Of a DNA stretch of 64,000 bases, positions 45,258-53,345 are shown piece by piece. This stretch comes from Bdellovibrio bacteriovorus. Its GTDB lineage: Bacteria; Bdellovibrionota; Bdellovibrionia; Bdellovibrionales; Bdellovibrionaceae. Under the pieces are notes generated by a model, which was given only the letters and a program-made list of their open reading frames with translations, had not been told where the DNA came from and did no database searches. The stretch spans positions 620,001 to 684,000 of the forward strand of contig NZ_LUKE01000001.1 in the NCBI RefSeq assembly GCF_001592735.1. Reading direction: 5' to 3'. Every line of letters begins with the position of its first letter. Positions within the stretch are counted from its first letter, which is position 1. Made by a program: the position numbers and the translations under genes.

Positions 45258-45593
45258 CTATAGGTCCTTTTTTGCAATGTCCTTACTAACAACCTTATCC
45301 CCTGAATCCGCAAGCGGCCCGGTCAGATGAATGATTTGGTTGGCTTGAACTTTTTTAAGAGTGAACTTTTGCTGAGCCACCGTATCCAACAACTGCGGAC
45401 GCGTGATCTTCGCCAAAGAAATCTCTTTCGTTCGTTTTTCTTCGTAAACTTTTTTATATTCGCGGGTCAGCTTTAAAACGCTGTAACCCATGCGGCGTTC
45501 TTCCATTTGCAAGAAGACGATAGAAAATAATGTGGCAATTATTAGCAAGATACTAAAGAAAGGTTTCAGCTGCCTAAAGTTTTGTGAGCTCAT
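45258..45593 (-). CDS. ftsL: Divisome protein FtsL-like
   Basis: 111 residues from the ATG at 45591-45593, which has GGAG eight bases upstream and lies 20 bases inside the end of rsmH. A short cytoplasmic start, one membrane segment (about 11-30) and a heptad-like helix (REYKKVYEEKRTKEISLAKI) match FtsL. Sequence is poorly conserved in this family; position between rsmH and ftsI is the best evidence. Forms a complex with FtsQ and FtsB-type partners. Confidence 0.85.
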   Translation of the reverse strand: MSSQNFRQLKPFFSILLIIATLFSIVFLQMEERRMGYSVLKLTREYKKVYEEKRTKEISLAKITRPQLLDTVAQQKFTLKKVQANQIIHLTGPLADSGDKVVSKDIAKKDL

Positions 45594-46560
45594 CCTGAGC
45601 ACTCCTCTCAAACACTCTCAATTTCGCGGAACGAGATCGAGAGTTCCTATCACACTCTTCCTGAGTGGGAACAATCACTTTTTTGTAAACCGGCTTTCCA
45701 AGATCTTCATTGTCTCGGAAAATATTTTTAACAATGCGGTCTTCTAACGAGTGAAAACTAATCACGGCCAGACGACCTTTAGGATTGAGCGCCTTCATCA
45801 TTTTCGGCAGTGCTTCTGCTACTACTTCTAATTCTGAATTCACGGCCAATCGCAACGCCATAAAATACTTTGTCGCGGGATGATGGCCTTTAATTTGCCA
45901 ACCGTCCACGCGTTCGATCAAACCTGCAAGTTGTAACGTTGATTGAAATGCTTTGGTCTTACGATCTTTGACGATCGCACGTACGACTTTTCCAGGGCGA
46001 TAAACTTCGCCATAGTCTTTGAAGATTCGAATCAAGTCATCCTCAGAAGCCGTATTAATGAGCACCTCAGCCGTCAGTCCTTGCTGCTGATTCATTCGCA
46101 TATCCAGGGGTCCATCGTGATAAAAACTAAAGCCTCGTTCGGCCTGGTCTAACTGCGGTGAACTTACGCCTAGATCTAAAAGCATCATATCAAAGTTTTT
46201 TAGATTGTGATCTGAAAACTCTGAGAAATTACCATGAATTACGTTTAACTGGCCCTTCTCGACGTCTGTCTTAAACGCATTTTTCGCATGACTAACGGCC
46301 GCTAGATCTTGGTCCATAACTGTCGCGATCATTTGCGGAATGGTATATTTCACCGCCGAGTAATGTCCTCCGCGTCCGAAAGTTCCATCGAAGTATGTGG
46401 GTGCGGATGCTTGTCGATAAGGATAGAAAGCGGCCAACACTTCTTGAAGCAATACAGGATAATGCTCAGGTGAAAATTCAAAGGGAAGCTCGACCTTTGG
46501 CGGGATGATTTCTTCAACGTGTTCTATGCGCTCGCCAGATTTCGGCTTATATTTTTTCAT
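45574..46560 (-). CDS. rsmH: 16S rRNA (cytosine-N4) methyltransferase
   Basis: 328 residues, first gene of the dcw cluster. The SAM-binding region is FDGTFGRGGHYSAV, followed by LLDLGVSSPQLDQAERGFSF and AVISFHSLEDRIVKN, all standard for RsmH (MraW). About 25 extra residues at the N-terminus precede the HYPVLLQEVL start of typical enzymes. The usual upstream partner mraZ is not present. Confidence 0.96.
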   Translation of the reverse strand: MKKYKPKSGERIEHVEEIIPPKVELPFEFSPEHYPVLLQEVLAAFYPYRQASAPTYFDGTFGRGGHYSAVKYTIPQMIATVMDQDLAAVSHAKNAFKTDVEKGQLNVIHGNFSEFSDHNLKNFDMMLLDLGVSSPQLDQAERGFSFYHDGPLDMRMNQQQGLTAEVLINTASEDDLIRIFKDYGEVYRPGKVVRAIVKDRKTKAFQSTLQLAGLIERVDGWQIKGHHPATKYFMALRLAVNSELEVVAEALPKMMKALNPKGRLAVISFHSLEDRIVKNIFRDNEDLGKPVYKKVIVPTQEECDRNSRSRSAKLRVFERSAQDELTKL

Positions 46561-46687
46561 CTTCTATCCAAGCTTTTTCAAGAGTGATCCGCGTAAGCCA
46601 GCGTATGAATTATTCTATTGAGCGTCAAGAAGCTTTGCCTTAGTCTATAAATAGGAACCTTCGAATTTTAAAAGGATTTGATTTTCG

Positions 46688-47689
46688 ATGCTAATTAATT
46701 GCCCCAAGTGTGGTTTTCAACAACCTAAAGACAAGTATTGCGCTCAATGTGGGGTCGACATGGAAACGTTCCGTCCAGCCAAGCCTCCCTTTTTTCAACG
46801 CGTCTTGGGCAATCCGATAGTTCCGCTTTCAATTTTAATTGTCATGGTCAGTGGTATCGGCTTTTTCATGTATAAAAGCGGTCAAGAAAATCTGCAAAAT
46901 CGCGTCACTTACCTAAAGTCATCAGTACAAATCGAATCTTCCGCCAGTTCTCCGGCAAGTACGGATGAGCAAGTTCTTTCTGCCAGTGGCGATGTTCCGT
47001 CACCTCCCCCGCCTCCGACCTCCACCCAATCTACGGAAGTCGCGTCGATGGCGGCGGCTAGTGAATCCGTGGATCCGACAGCAAAATCGCTGGTCGCAGG
47101 CCCTACCCCAGCCGCGGAAAAACCAAAAACCGCACAGATCGTCGTTTACTACGCCGAGGTGGGGCGCGGAATGCTGGGTGATTTTGTTAACTCGAGCCGA
47201 GGCACGGGACAGTATTTAAGTTTCAACGACTACTCTGCCGGAATTTTACCGGGCATCAATAAAGCGCTAACAGCCCCGACGGTAAAAATTCTGCGCAAAG
47301 AACAACGTTCGTTGTCGCAAAAGTCCAATCAATGGTTTTTAGGTTGGACCGATAAAAGAGATCCTTCACGACAAATTGGTTTAAATACCTATTTTGAAGT
47401 GAACGACATGGAGGCCGGCAACCTGCGAGGCAATATCGAGATTTTAAGAACATGGCGCGAAGAGACAGCACCGGGCGTTTTTGAGGTCCAAAAGCGCACC
47501 TTCCCCGCTATTTTTGAAATCGGTGGAGAAACAGGTTTTTTTATGTGGGGCGTGATGCCTCGCCGCTCTAATTTACCTAATGAAGATGAGCTTGTTGAAG
47601 TTGACGTCTATAAGATTTTGCGATCTCCTCAATTTCGTTCCCACGAAAGTGAGTTCGTCATCTTTGTCGAATTTGAACGTAGCCAATAA
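46688..47689 (+). CDS. Zinc-ribbon membrane-anchored protein of unknown function
   Basis: 333 residues. An N-terminal zinc ribbon has cysteines 5, 8, 18 and 21 (CPKCG then CAQCG). It is followed by one membrane segment (about 43-62), a Ser/Pro/Ala-rich linker (about 80-145) and a C-terminal domain of about 180 residues with many beta-type segments. The layout, cytoplasmic zinc finger with an external domain, recalls sensors of envelope state. It is divergent from rsmH. No specific family was recognised. Confidence 0.75.
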   Translation: MLINCPKCGFQQPKDKYCAQCGVDMETFRPAKPPFFQRVLGNPIVPLSILIVMVSGIGFFMYKSGQENLQNRVTYLKSSVQIESSASSPASTDEQVLSASGDVPSPPPPPTSTQSTEVASMAAASESVDPTAKSLVAGPTPAAEKPKTAQIVVYYAEVGRGMLGDFVNSSRGTGQYLSFNDYSAGILPGINKALTAPTVKILRKEQRSLSQKSNQWFLGWTDKRDPSRQIGLNTYFEVNDMEAGNLRGNIEILRTWREETAPGVFEVQKRTFPAIFEIGGETGFFMWGVMPRRSNLPNEDELVEVDVYKILRSPQFRSHESEFVIFVEFERSQ

Positions 47690-47710
47690 AACTTAAAGGA
47701 TTCTAAAGCC

Positions 47711-48499
47711 ATGATCACCCATCAGGAGCTTAAGCACCAATACGGGGCTCAAGTGCATATCATTGACAGCCCTTTTTTGAACGGTCTTTTAGCACAGCTG
47801 TGTTCTCCACAATGTTTTCAACCGGAAATCAACCGCATCGTGGAAGTGCTTTACACGCATTTGATTTCAATCACCGTCAACAATCAATTTGCGATTGAAA
47901 ATTTCGAACAAGACACCCGCATGACAAGCATGCATCCGGGAAAAACTTTGAAATCCACCCGCATTGATTCCAATCAAAAAGCCGTGACCGTCAATCTGGC
48001 TCGCGCCGGCACTTACCCAAGTCATATCTGTTACAGCTTTTTACATTATGCTTTACCCGCGGCCAATATTCGTCAGGACCATATTTTCGCGGCTCGCGTG
48101 ACAAACAGCAAAGAGACCGTCACCGGAGCTGAGTTCGGTGGCATGAAAATCGGGGGCGATGTCGACGGGGCTCACGTGATCTTCCCCGACCCTATGGGGG
48201 CCACAGGCACCACGATGGTGAACGCCATTGAGCATTACAAGCAACATATTGCAGGAAATGCGACCAAATATATCGCTTTAAACCTGATCGTGACGCCCGA
48301 GTATTTGAAGAATCTTCTGAAGGCGCACCCGGACGTTGTGATCTACACCTTAAGACTTGACCGAGGACTATCTCCTCAGGCAGTTTTAGATGCAATTCCG
48401 GGCCAATTTTGGGATCAGGAACGCGGCTTGAACGATAAGCAATATATCGTCCCCGGCGGCGGTGGTTTCGGCGAAATCATGAACAACTCATTTGTATAA
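47711..48499 (+). CDS. Uracil phosphoribosyltransferase-like protein
   Basis: 262 residues, about 50 longer than usual UPRT. The PRPP loop appears as DPMGATGTT (UPRT usually DPMLATGGS), and the C-terminal uracil-binding segment appears as RGLNDKQYIVPGGGGFGE (usually KGYIVPGLGDAGD). The aspartate that normally follows PGLG is replaced, so substrate choice may differ. It lies 27 bases before the hpt gene, suggesting a joint pyrimidine and purine salvage unit, useful for a predator taking up prey bases. Confidence 0.75.
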   Translation: MITHQELKHQYGAQVHIIDSPFLNGLLAQLCSPQCFQPEINRIVEVLYTHLISITVNNQFAIENFEQDTRMTSMHPGKTLKSTRIDSNQKAVTVNLARAGTYPSHICYSFLHYALPAANIRQDHIFAARVTNSKETVTGAEFGGMKIGGDVDGAHVIFPDPMGATGTTMVNAIEHYKQHIAGNATKYIALNLIVTPEYLKNLLKAHPDVVIYTLRLDRGLSPQAVLDAIPGQFWDQERGLNDKQYIVPGGGGFGEIMNNSFV

Positions 48500-48526
48500 G
48501 AGCTTTGCAAAAACGGAGATAGAAAC

Positions 48527-49057
48527 ATGACAAATCTAACCCTTAAACCTTATATCACTGAAGACCAAATCCAAAATAAGGTGCGTGAGTTGGGCGAAAC
48601 CCTTACAAAAAAATTCAAAGGCGAAAAAGTCGTCGCCGTTTGCGTTCTTAAAGGTTCTTTCATGTTCTATTCTGATTTGATCCGCAACATGGGCGGCGAT
48701 GTGACTTGCGAATTTTTCGGCGTTTCTTCCTACCACGGTGGAACATCTTCATCGGGCGAAGTCAAAGTGACTTTGGATCTTGCAAGCCCGGTCGAAGGCT
48801 GCCACGTTGTTTTAGTGGAAGACATCATCGACACCGGTCTTACGATGAACTATCTAAAAAATGCAATGACTTCACGTAAACCAAAATCTTTGACCACAGT
48901 TTCATTGCTTGAAAAACCAGATGCATTAAAAGTGAAATGCGAAATCGACTATGTTGGTTTCAAAATTCCCAATGACTTCGTCGTTGGTTACGGCTTGGAT
49001 TATCAGGGTTACTACCGTAATCTTCCCTACATCGCGCAAGTTCAGAACTTCCAATAG
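48527..49057 (+). CDS. hpt: Hypoxanthine phosphoribosyltransferase
   Basis: 176 residues with GGAG eight bases before the ATG. The PRPP motif is VVLVEDIIDTGLTMNYL; the N-terminal KGSFMF loop and DFVVGYGLDYQGYYRNLPYI near the end are typical of HPRT. Salvages hypoxanthine and guanine to IMP and GMP in the cytoplasm. Confidence 0.94.
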   Translation: MTNLTLKPYITEDQIQNKVRELGETLTKKFKGEKVVAVCVLKGSFMFYSDLIRNMGGDVTCEFFGVSSYHGGTSSSGEVKVTLDLASPVEGCHVVLVEDIIDTGLTMNYLKNAMTSRKPKSLTTVSLLEKPDALKVKCEIDYVGFKIPNDFVVGYGLDYQGYYRNLPYIAQVQNFQ

Positions 49058-49082
49058 TTTTATCATTAAACTTAAAACGAAA

Positions 49083-49117
49083 ATCCCCAAGGCCTTAAAC
49101 CTTGGGGATTTTTTTTA
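49083..49117. terminator. Bidirectional terminator after hpt
   Basis: AATCCCCAAGG (49083-49093) and CCTTGGGGATT (49101-49111) form an eleven-base stem around a seven-base loop, followed by a run of T. It separates hpt from the convergent DUF1552 gene and slightly overlaps that gene's end. Confidence 0.88.
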
Positions 49118-50464
49118 GCCAATATTGATCGTGCTGCTAGTGCCAGAATAACTTGTTACAGCCGCTCCGAATTTTTTCGCCACCGACAGATGGAAATGCG
49201 ACATATTCGTGCGTGTCGGAAAAGTACGTAAAGCCCCTTGCTGAAGATTCCCGCCAGCACGCCCCGCCAAGATCAGAGGAAGGTTCGTGACATCGTGATT
49301 ATGCGAATCCATCATTGAACTTCCGTACATGATGATACTGTTATCAAGAACAGTTCCTCCGGACTCACTCATTGATTTCAGACGCCCTAAAAGACGCGCG
49401 AACTTACTGGCATAGAACTTATTAATTTTCTGCACCATTGGACCCAGCTTCGCAGGATCGTTTCTCCAGTGAGAGATCTCATGGGCTAAGCCCTGAACGC
49501 CAGAGATAAAACTCATATTGCGATACCCGGGTTCTGGGTCAAACATATGAGTCATGACACGTGTGCGATCCGCCTGGAATGCGAGCGCAATCATGTCCAT
49601 CTTAATATCCATATCCAAGGAGTAATCAGCACAACTTCCTTTACTTGCCAGACTTGAACACGTCGCCATCGCTGGATTCAAAGTCAGATTTCCAGGGGGT
49701 GTTACTGGTGGTTCTGTGGCTTGAATCTTTTGCTCTACCTCGCGAAGATTTGTGAGGTATTGATCAAAAGTCTTTTTATCTTGAGATCCCAGTTTACCGT
49801 TAAGGCGTGTGATACTGTCTTTTGCAAAATCAATGACGGACTGACGTGATTTTGTTTTCGAAGAGGTCGTCGTCGTTGTTGTTGTCGTGGATGAACCGCC
49901 AGGAACAATCAAATCAAAGATTTGCGAATTCCGAATCAGGCGCGTGTTCGGCGTTTCTTTACCAATCCAAGAAATATTAGTTCCATAAATCCCGCTGATA
50001 CTGGCCTCTCCGCCACTCAGCTCGTCCGACCCCATTGCGATACTGTGAATCAAACCCGTGGCTTGAAGTTTGTCAGCAATAAGCTGATCCGTTGTGCGGC
50101 ATGTGTTTACTACATTTTGTTGAGGAGTAAACCCTGCCGTCATAAACGTCGTTACACCACCGGGATGCAAAGACCAGTTATCGGCCATTAGATTTTTATA
50201 GAACGAGATATCAGCAACATAAGGATCCAGTGGCGACAGCATGCCTGATGCATTCATGATCAGCTGGTTATTAACAAATGTTGGAAACCAGTCCGAATCC
50301 TGCGTCGTTCCGTGAGGGTAAAAAAGACAAGCAAACCGCAACGGCGCTTGGCCAGCGGCCCAGGCAGTTTTTCCAAAAGGAAGCATGATCTCTAAAAACG
50401 GAAGCGCAATCGCTGCACCTCCGGCATGAAGAAAGGTTCTGCGCGAAATCTTGGGTGTCGACAT
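49115..50464 (-). CDS. DUF1552 family Tat-exported protein
   Basis: 449 residues. The N-terminus has a twin-arginine signal (SRRTFLHAGG). The body matches the DUF1552 pattern (RFACLFYPHGTTQDSDWFP; GSDELSGGEASISG; FMTAGFTPQQNV), a family related to the alkaline phosphatase/sulfatase fold group often annotated near DUF1592 proteins. A Thr/Ser run (about 195-206) is a low-complexity insert. It lies one base after the DUF1592 gene and is surely co-transcribed. The role is not known. Confidence 0.85.
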   Translation of the reverse strand: MSTPKISRRTFLHAGGAAIALPFLEIMLPFGKTAWAAGQAPLRFACLFYPHGTTQDSDWFPTFVNNQLIMNASGMLSPLDPYVADISFYKNLMADNWSLHPGGVTTFMTAGFTPQQNVVNTCRTTDQLIADKLQATGLIHSIAMGSDELSGGEASISGIYGTNISWIGKETPNTRLIRNSQIFDLIVPGGSSTTTTTTTTSSKTKSRQSVIDFAKDSITRLNGKLGSQDKKTFDQYLTNLREVEQKIQATEPPVTPPGNLTLNPAMATCSSLASKGSCADYSLDMDIKMDMIALAFQADRTRVMTHMFDPEPGYRNMSFISGVQGLAHEISHWRNDPAKLGPMVQKINKFYASKFARLLGRLKSMSESGGTVLDNSIIMYGSSMMDSHNHDVTNLPLILAGRAGGNLQQGALRTFPTRTNMSHFHLSVAKKFGAAVTSYSGTSSTINIG

Positions 50465-50465
50465 A

Positions 50466-52340
50466 TTATTTTCCCTTCACTTTTGTAAATAGATCGCTGC
50501 GAACAATGGCTTCAATCGTGTCCGCGACGCCCTTATCTTCGCTGACACTACTTTTTGCGATGTCTTTCACATTGCAATCGTCGTCGTCATCAAGTTTGCG
50601 GGCCATCGCATAAGTCATTAGATACTTAGAAATACACTGATCAAAGGCCTTCGTTGACTGCAAGTAAGCTACGAGCATTTCCGGATTATTAAACGGAGAT
50701 CCATCAGGCAGAGCCCCGGCATTATCCACCGGCTTACCGTTGAAACTTGTGCGCCAAGCCCCGATCGCATCAAAGTTTTCTAAGCCAAATCCCAGCGGTT
50801 CCATACGCGCATGGCAACTAAAGCAGCTCGCATTATTGCGATGAACCTCTAGCTGTTGGCGTTTCGTCAAAGTCATGTCGTGAAGACTTGAACTGTCCCC
50901 CACATTGGGAGGTGGGGGTGGAGGTGGGTCGCACATCAAGTTTTGCATAATCCATTTTCCACGTTGAATAACGGAAGAATCATCTGTATGGGATGTCATC
51001 ATCAAGACACTGCCGTGAGAAGCCAGCCCGCGACGAGGAGTATTTGCGATACTCACTTTTTGGAACTGAGTCCCCACAACGCCACCAATACCGTAGTGTT
51101 TTGACAATTCTTCATTCACGTATGTGTAATCGGCACTAATAATTTCGGTAAGACTTCTGTTTTGCGAAAACATATTTTCAAAGAAGGTGCGCGTTTCGGC
51201 TTCAAAGGCCGTTCTTAAGCTCGGCTTATAATTTGGATATACCGTCGCATCCGGAACTCTTTGCGAAATACGGCTTAAACCAATCCAACGAGAAGCAAAG
51301 TTCTGCGTCAGACGTTTTGCTTTTGGGCTTGCCAGCATTCGCGCAATTTGCGTTTTGAGCTGGGCTTGCTGCTTGATAGTTCCATTTTTTGCTAGATTTA
51401 AAAGCTCCGCATCCGGAGTACTGCTCCATAAAAAATAAGACAAGCGCGTTGCAAATTCATAGTTGTTCAATTCAGAAATAGCCCCAGAGCTTGATTCCAC
51501 CGTGCGATACAAAAAGTGAGGTGAAAAAAGAGCCGCGACCAATGCCGTTTGAATCCCGGCCTCAAAATCCGTTGCACTCACGCCTGAAGTCGTAGGCACC
51601 ATGGCCAAAAGCTTCGCGCGCTCCGCCGAATCTAAGGGGCGGCGCAAAATCTTCGGAGTCCAGGCATCGATAATATTGGCAGCACATGTTGCCGGTGCTG
51701 TTGAAGTCGCGTTGCACGTCATTATAAGAGCTTTGTTTGTCGAAAAAACAGTCTCCACAATTTTCTCTGCAGCATAGAGGTACTGTTCGATCTGGGCGCT
51801 CGAAGCATATGCCAGTTGCGCGGCGCTATTGGCGAACATTTCGCCGTCATTGTCTGGTGGGAAGTTATCAGCGACTGATTCTGGAACACCAAAAAGATCT
51901 GCGACCGTATTTGTGTACTCTCCTTTATTCATGCGAAAGATGGCCGTGATATCAGCAGCACGAGTTCCTTTGCAGGAATTTGCGGAAGCATTTGGATTAT
52001 AACCCAACGCATAGGAAATCTTATTGATCTGATCGGCAGAAAGAGTTCTTAAGGCAGACATCTGTGACAACGTCGAAATCGCGGTGCTGATCTGAAACGG
52101 CGTTCTTTCTTTTTTGTTAGAGCTATCAATAGCACCATGGCAGGCCGCACAATTTTGTGAATAAAGAATTTTTCCGTCGGCGATTTGTTCGGGTGGAATA
52201 TTAACTCCGCCTGAATCATTGTTATCGATGATTTCAGACGGCATCGATAGTGGCTTGAAACCTTCCGTACAATTTTGAAACGCGGTTACAACAAGAGTAC
52301 TTACCAGAATAACGCCGGCCGCCTGTATTGTGCGATTCAT
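50466..52340 (-). CDS. DUF1592/DUF1588-type cytochrome c-like protein
   Basis: 624 residues. An N-terminal export signal ends in VTAFQNC, a possible lipoprotein site. A cytochrome c-type heme motif CAACH lies at 64-68. Then follow segments typical of DUF1587 (FRMNKGEYTNTVADLFG), DUF1595, DUF1592 (NNYEFATRLSYFLWSSTPDAE), DUF1588 with a second CFSCH motif (CFSCHARMEPLGFGLENFD) and DUF1585. The set is known from planctomycetes and myxobacteria and may take part in extracellular polymer or sugar oxidation; the function is not established. Forms an operon with the DUF1552 gene. Confidence 0.85.
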   Translation of the reverse strand: MNRTIQAAGVILVSTLVVTAFQNCTEGFKPLSMPSEIIDNNDSGGVNIPPEQIADGKILYSQNCAACHGAIDSSNKKERTPFQISTAISTLSQMSALRTLSADQINKISYALGYNPNASANSCKGTRAADITAIFRMNKGEYTNTVADLFGVPESVADNFPPDNDGEMFANSAAQLAYASSAQIEQYLYAAEKIVETVFSTNKALIMTCNATSTAPATCAANIIDAWTPKILRRPLDSAERAKLLAMVPTTSGVSATDFEAGIQTALVAALFSPHFLYRTVESSSGAISELNNYEFATRLSYFLWSSTPDAELLNLAKNGTIKQQAQLKTQIARMLASPKAKRLTQNFASRWIGLSRISQRVPDATVYPNYKPSLRTAFEAETRTFFENMFSQNRSLTEIISADYTYVNEELSKHYGIGGVVGTQFQKVSIANTPRRGLASHGSVLMMTSHTDDSSVIQRGKWIMQNLMCDPPPPPPPNVGDSSSLHDMTLTKRQQLEVHRNNASCFSCHARMEPLGFGLENFDAIGAWRTSFNGKPVDNAGALPDGSPFNNPEMLVAYLQSTKAFDQCISKYLMTYAMARKLDDDDDCNVKDIAKSSVSEDKGVADTIEAIVRSDLFTKVKGK

Positions 52341-52482
52341 GGATTGGTTCCTTATCCGTTATTGATACCTAACTAAAGAATAATATGAATACTCCTTTTT
52401 ATTCGGATAATATTCTCAGGTTCTCAACAAAGGACGCGGATATATAAAGAAGTTCGACGGTTTATGTTCGGTAGCTCTCTGT

Positions 52483-52517
52483 GCACCCCCTTTTCCCAGG
52501 AAAACGGGGTGCTTTTT
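52483..52517 (+). terminator. Orphan plus-strand terminator with no gene ahead of it
   Basis: GCACCCC (52483-52489) and GGGGTGC (52506-52512), with inner TTTTCC/GGAAAA arms, form a long hairpin followed by five T on the plus strand. The flanking genes are both on the minus strand, where the tail is not T-rich. This may mark the end of a small RNA transcribed from the 52341-52480 region. Confidence 0.6.
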
Positions 52518-52520
52518 GCC

Positions 52521-53075
52521 TCACCCTGAGACAAGAATTCCCACTCCGAATAAGACATATATCAGTGAGGTGACATAGTGAATCCATTTCATTGGAATAC
52601 GCGACGTCAGTTTTTCGCCAAAAACCACTGCCAAACCATTAGAGAAAAGCATCCCCAAAGTTGTTCCCATCGTCACCAGCAAAAGGTTGTTGTATTGAGC
52701 CGCCAAAGCCACGGTCGCAAGCTGAGTCTTATCACCAATTTCGGCAAAGAAGAAAAGAACGGTCGTTGTCCAGAAGGCCCCCCAGCGCATACTGCCTTCG
52801 TTTGATTCATCCTTATCTGGGATTAAAATCCATATGGCAAAAGCAAAGAATGTGAAGGCCAATAACCAAGTCAGGTACTGCATCGGCACAAGCTTAGAAA
52901 TCCACTCACCCGCCCATGCGGCAAGACCGTGATTTAATAGTGTCGCCACGAAAATACCTGCAATAATGTGCCAAGGTTTTTTGTATTTGGCCGCCAAGAC
53001 AAGGGCGAGAAGTTGGGTTTTGTCGCCCATTTCAGCGATAGCGACAAGAACAAATGAATTAAGGAGAATCTCCAC
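52521..53075 (-). CDS. GDT1/UPF0016 family manganese exporter
   Basis: 184 residues from a GTG at 53073-53075 with AAAGGG seven bases upstream. A longer reading frame begins inside the leader terminator and is not likely. Two symmetrical halves each carry the family motif ExGDKT (AEMGDKTQL near residue 15, AEIGDKTQL near 115), and there are six membrane segments. The family (yeast Gdt1, human TMEM165, Vibrio MneA) exports Mn2+ or moves Ca2+. The manganese riboswitch in the leader supports the Mn2+ role. Confidence 0.9.
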   Translation of the reverse strand: MEILLNSFVLVAIAEMGDKTQLLALVLAAKYKKPWHIIAGIFVATLLNHGLAAWAGEWISKLVPMQYLTWLLAFTFFAFAIWILIPDKDESNEGSMRWGAFWTTTVLFFFAEIGDKTQLATVALAAQYNNLLLVTMGTTLGMLFSNGLAVVFGEKLTSRIPMKWIHYVTSLIYVLFGVGILVSG

Positions 53076-53126
53076 AAAGGGACCCTTTCGTTTTTTGCCG
53101 CGAACTCGAATTTTATTTTTGGAAAT

Positions 53127-53176
53127 AAAAAAACGAGACAACACGGCGTTTGGTTAAACACTCGTGTTAGTCTCGT
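53127..53176 (-). terminator. Leader terminator of the manganese riboswitch
   Basis: On the minus strand ACGAGACTAACACG (53176-53163) pairs with CGTGTTGTCTCGT (53145-53133) with one bulge, and seven T follow (53133-53127). It lies between the aptamer and the exporter start, so Mn2+-bound aptamer most likely prevents it forming. Confidence 0.8.
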
Positions 53177-53210
53177 CAACAGTGGATTCTAAAAAGGCAT
53201 TTTAGAATCT

Positions 53211-53303
53211 TGCACTTAAACCGGAGCCTCGTAAGAAACTCAGTATGTCGGCTTAAGCCCATCTATTTTTCTGGGAAGATGGCGACTACTCCCTAACTTG
53301 TGC
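53211..53303 (-). promoter_or_regulatory. yybP-ykoY manganese riboswitch aptamer
   Basis: The minus strand holds the two conserved parts of this class: AGGGAGTAG near the 5' end and CCGACATACTGAG (class consensus CAACATACT) in the second metal-binding loop. GCAC/GTGC close the base of the structure. A perfect ten-base hairpin (GATTCTAAAA/TTTTAGAATC, 53185-53209) lies between aptamer and terminator. Controlled gene is a Mn2+ exporter of the family that this riboswitch is known to regulate. Confidence 0.85.
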
Positions 53304-53345
53304 CCTGAAACTAAGGCATCATCGCCACTCCCGTCAATTTTTATT

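Noticed and set aside
46643-46657. GTCTATAAATAGGAA, a partial match to the 15-bp inverted motif
   Set aside because: The right arm is broken, so symmetry is lost; likely an AT-rich chance match near a promoter.
46561-46687. Expected place of mraZ upstream of rsmH
   Set aside because: No frame or motif of MraZ is present in the 127-base gap; the divergent zinc-ribbon gene follows directly.
49860-49900. GTC/GTT triplet run resembling a microsatellite
   Set aside because: It encodes the Thr/Ser run inside the DUF1552 protein; no sign of other function.
52385-52447. A 20-codon frame ahead of the orphan terminator
   Set aside because: No ribosome site; a small RNA is the simpler reading.
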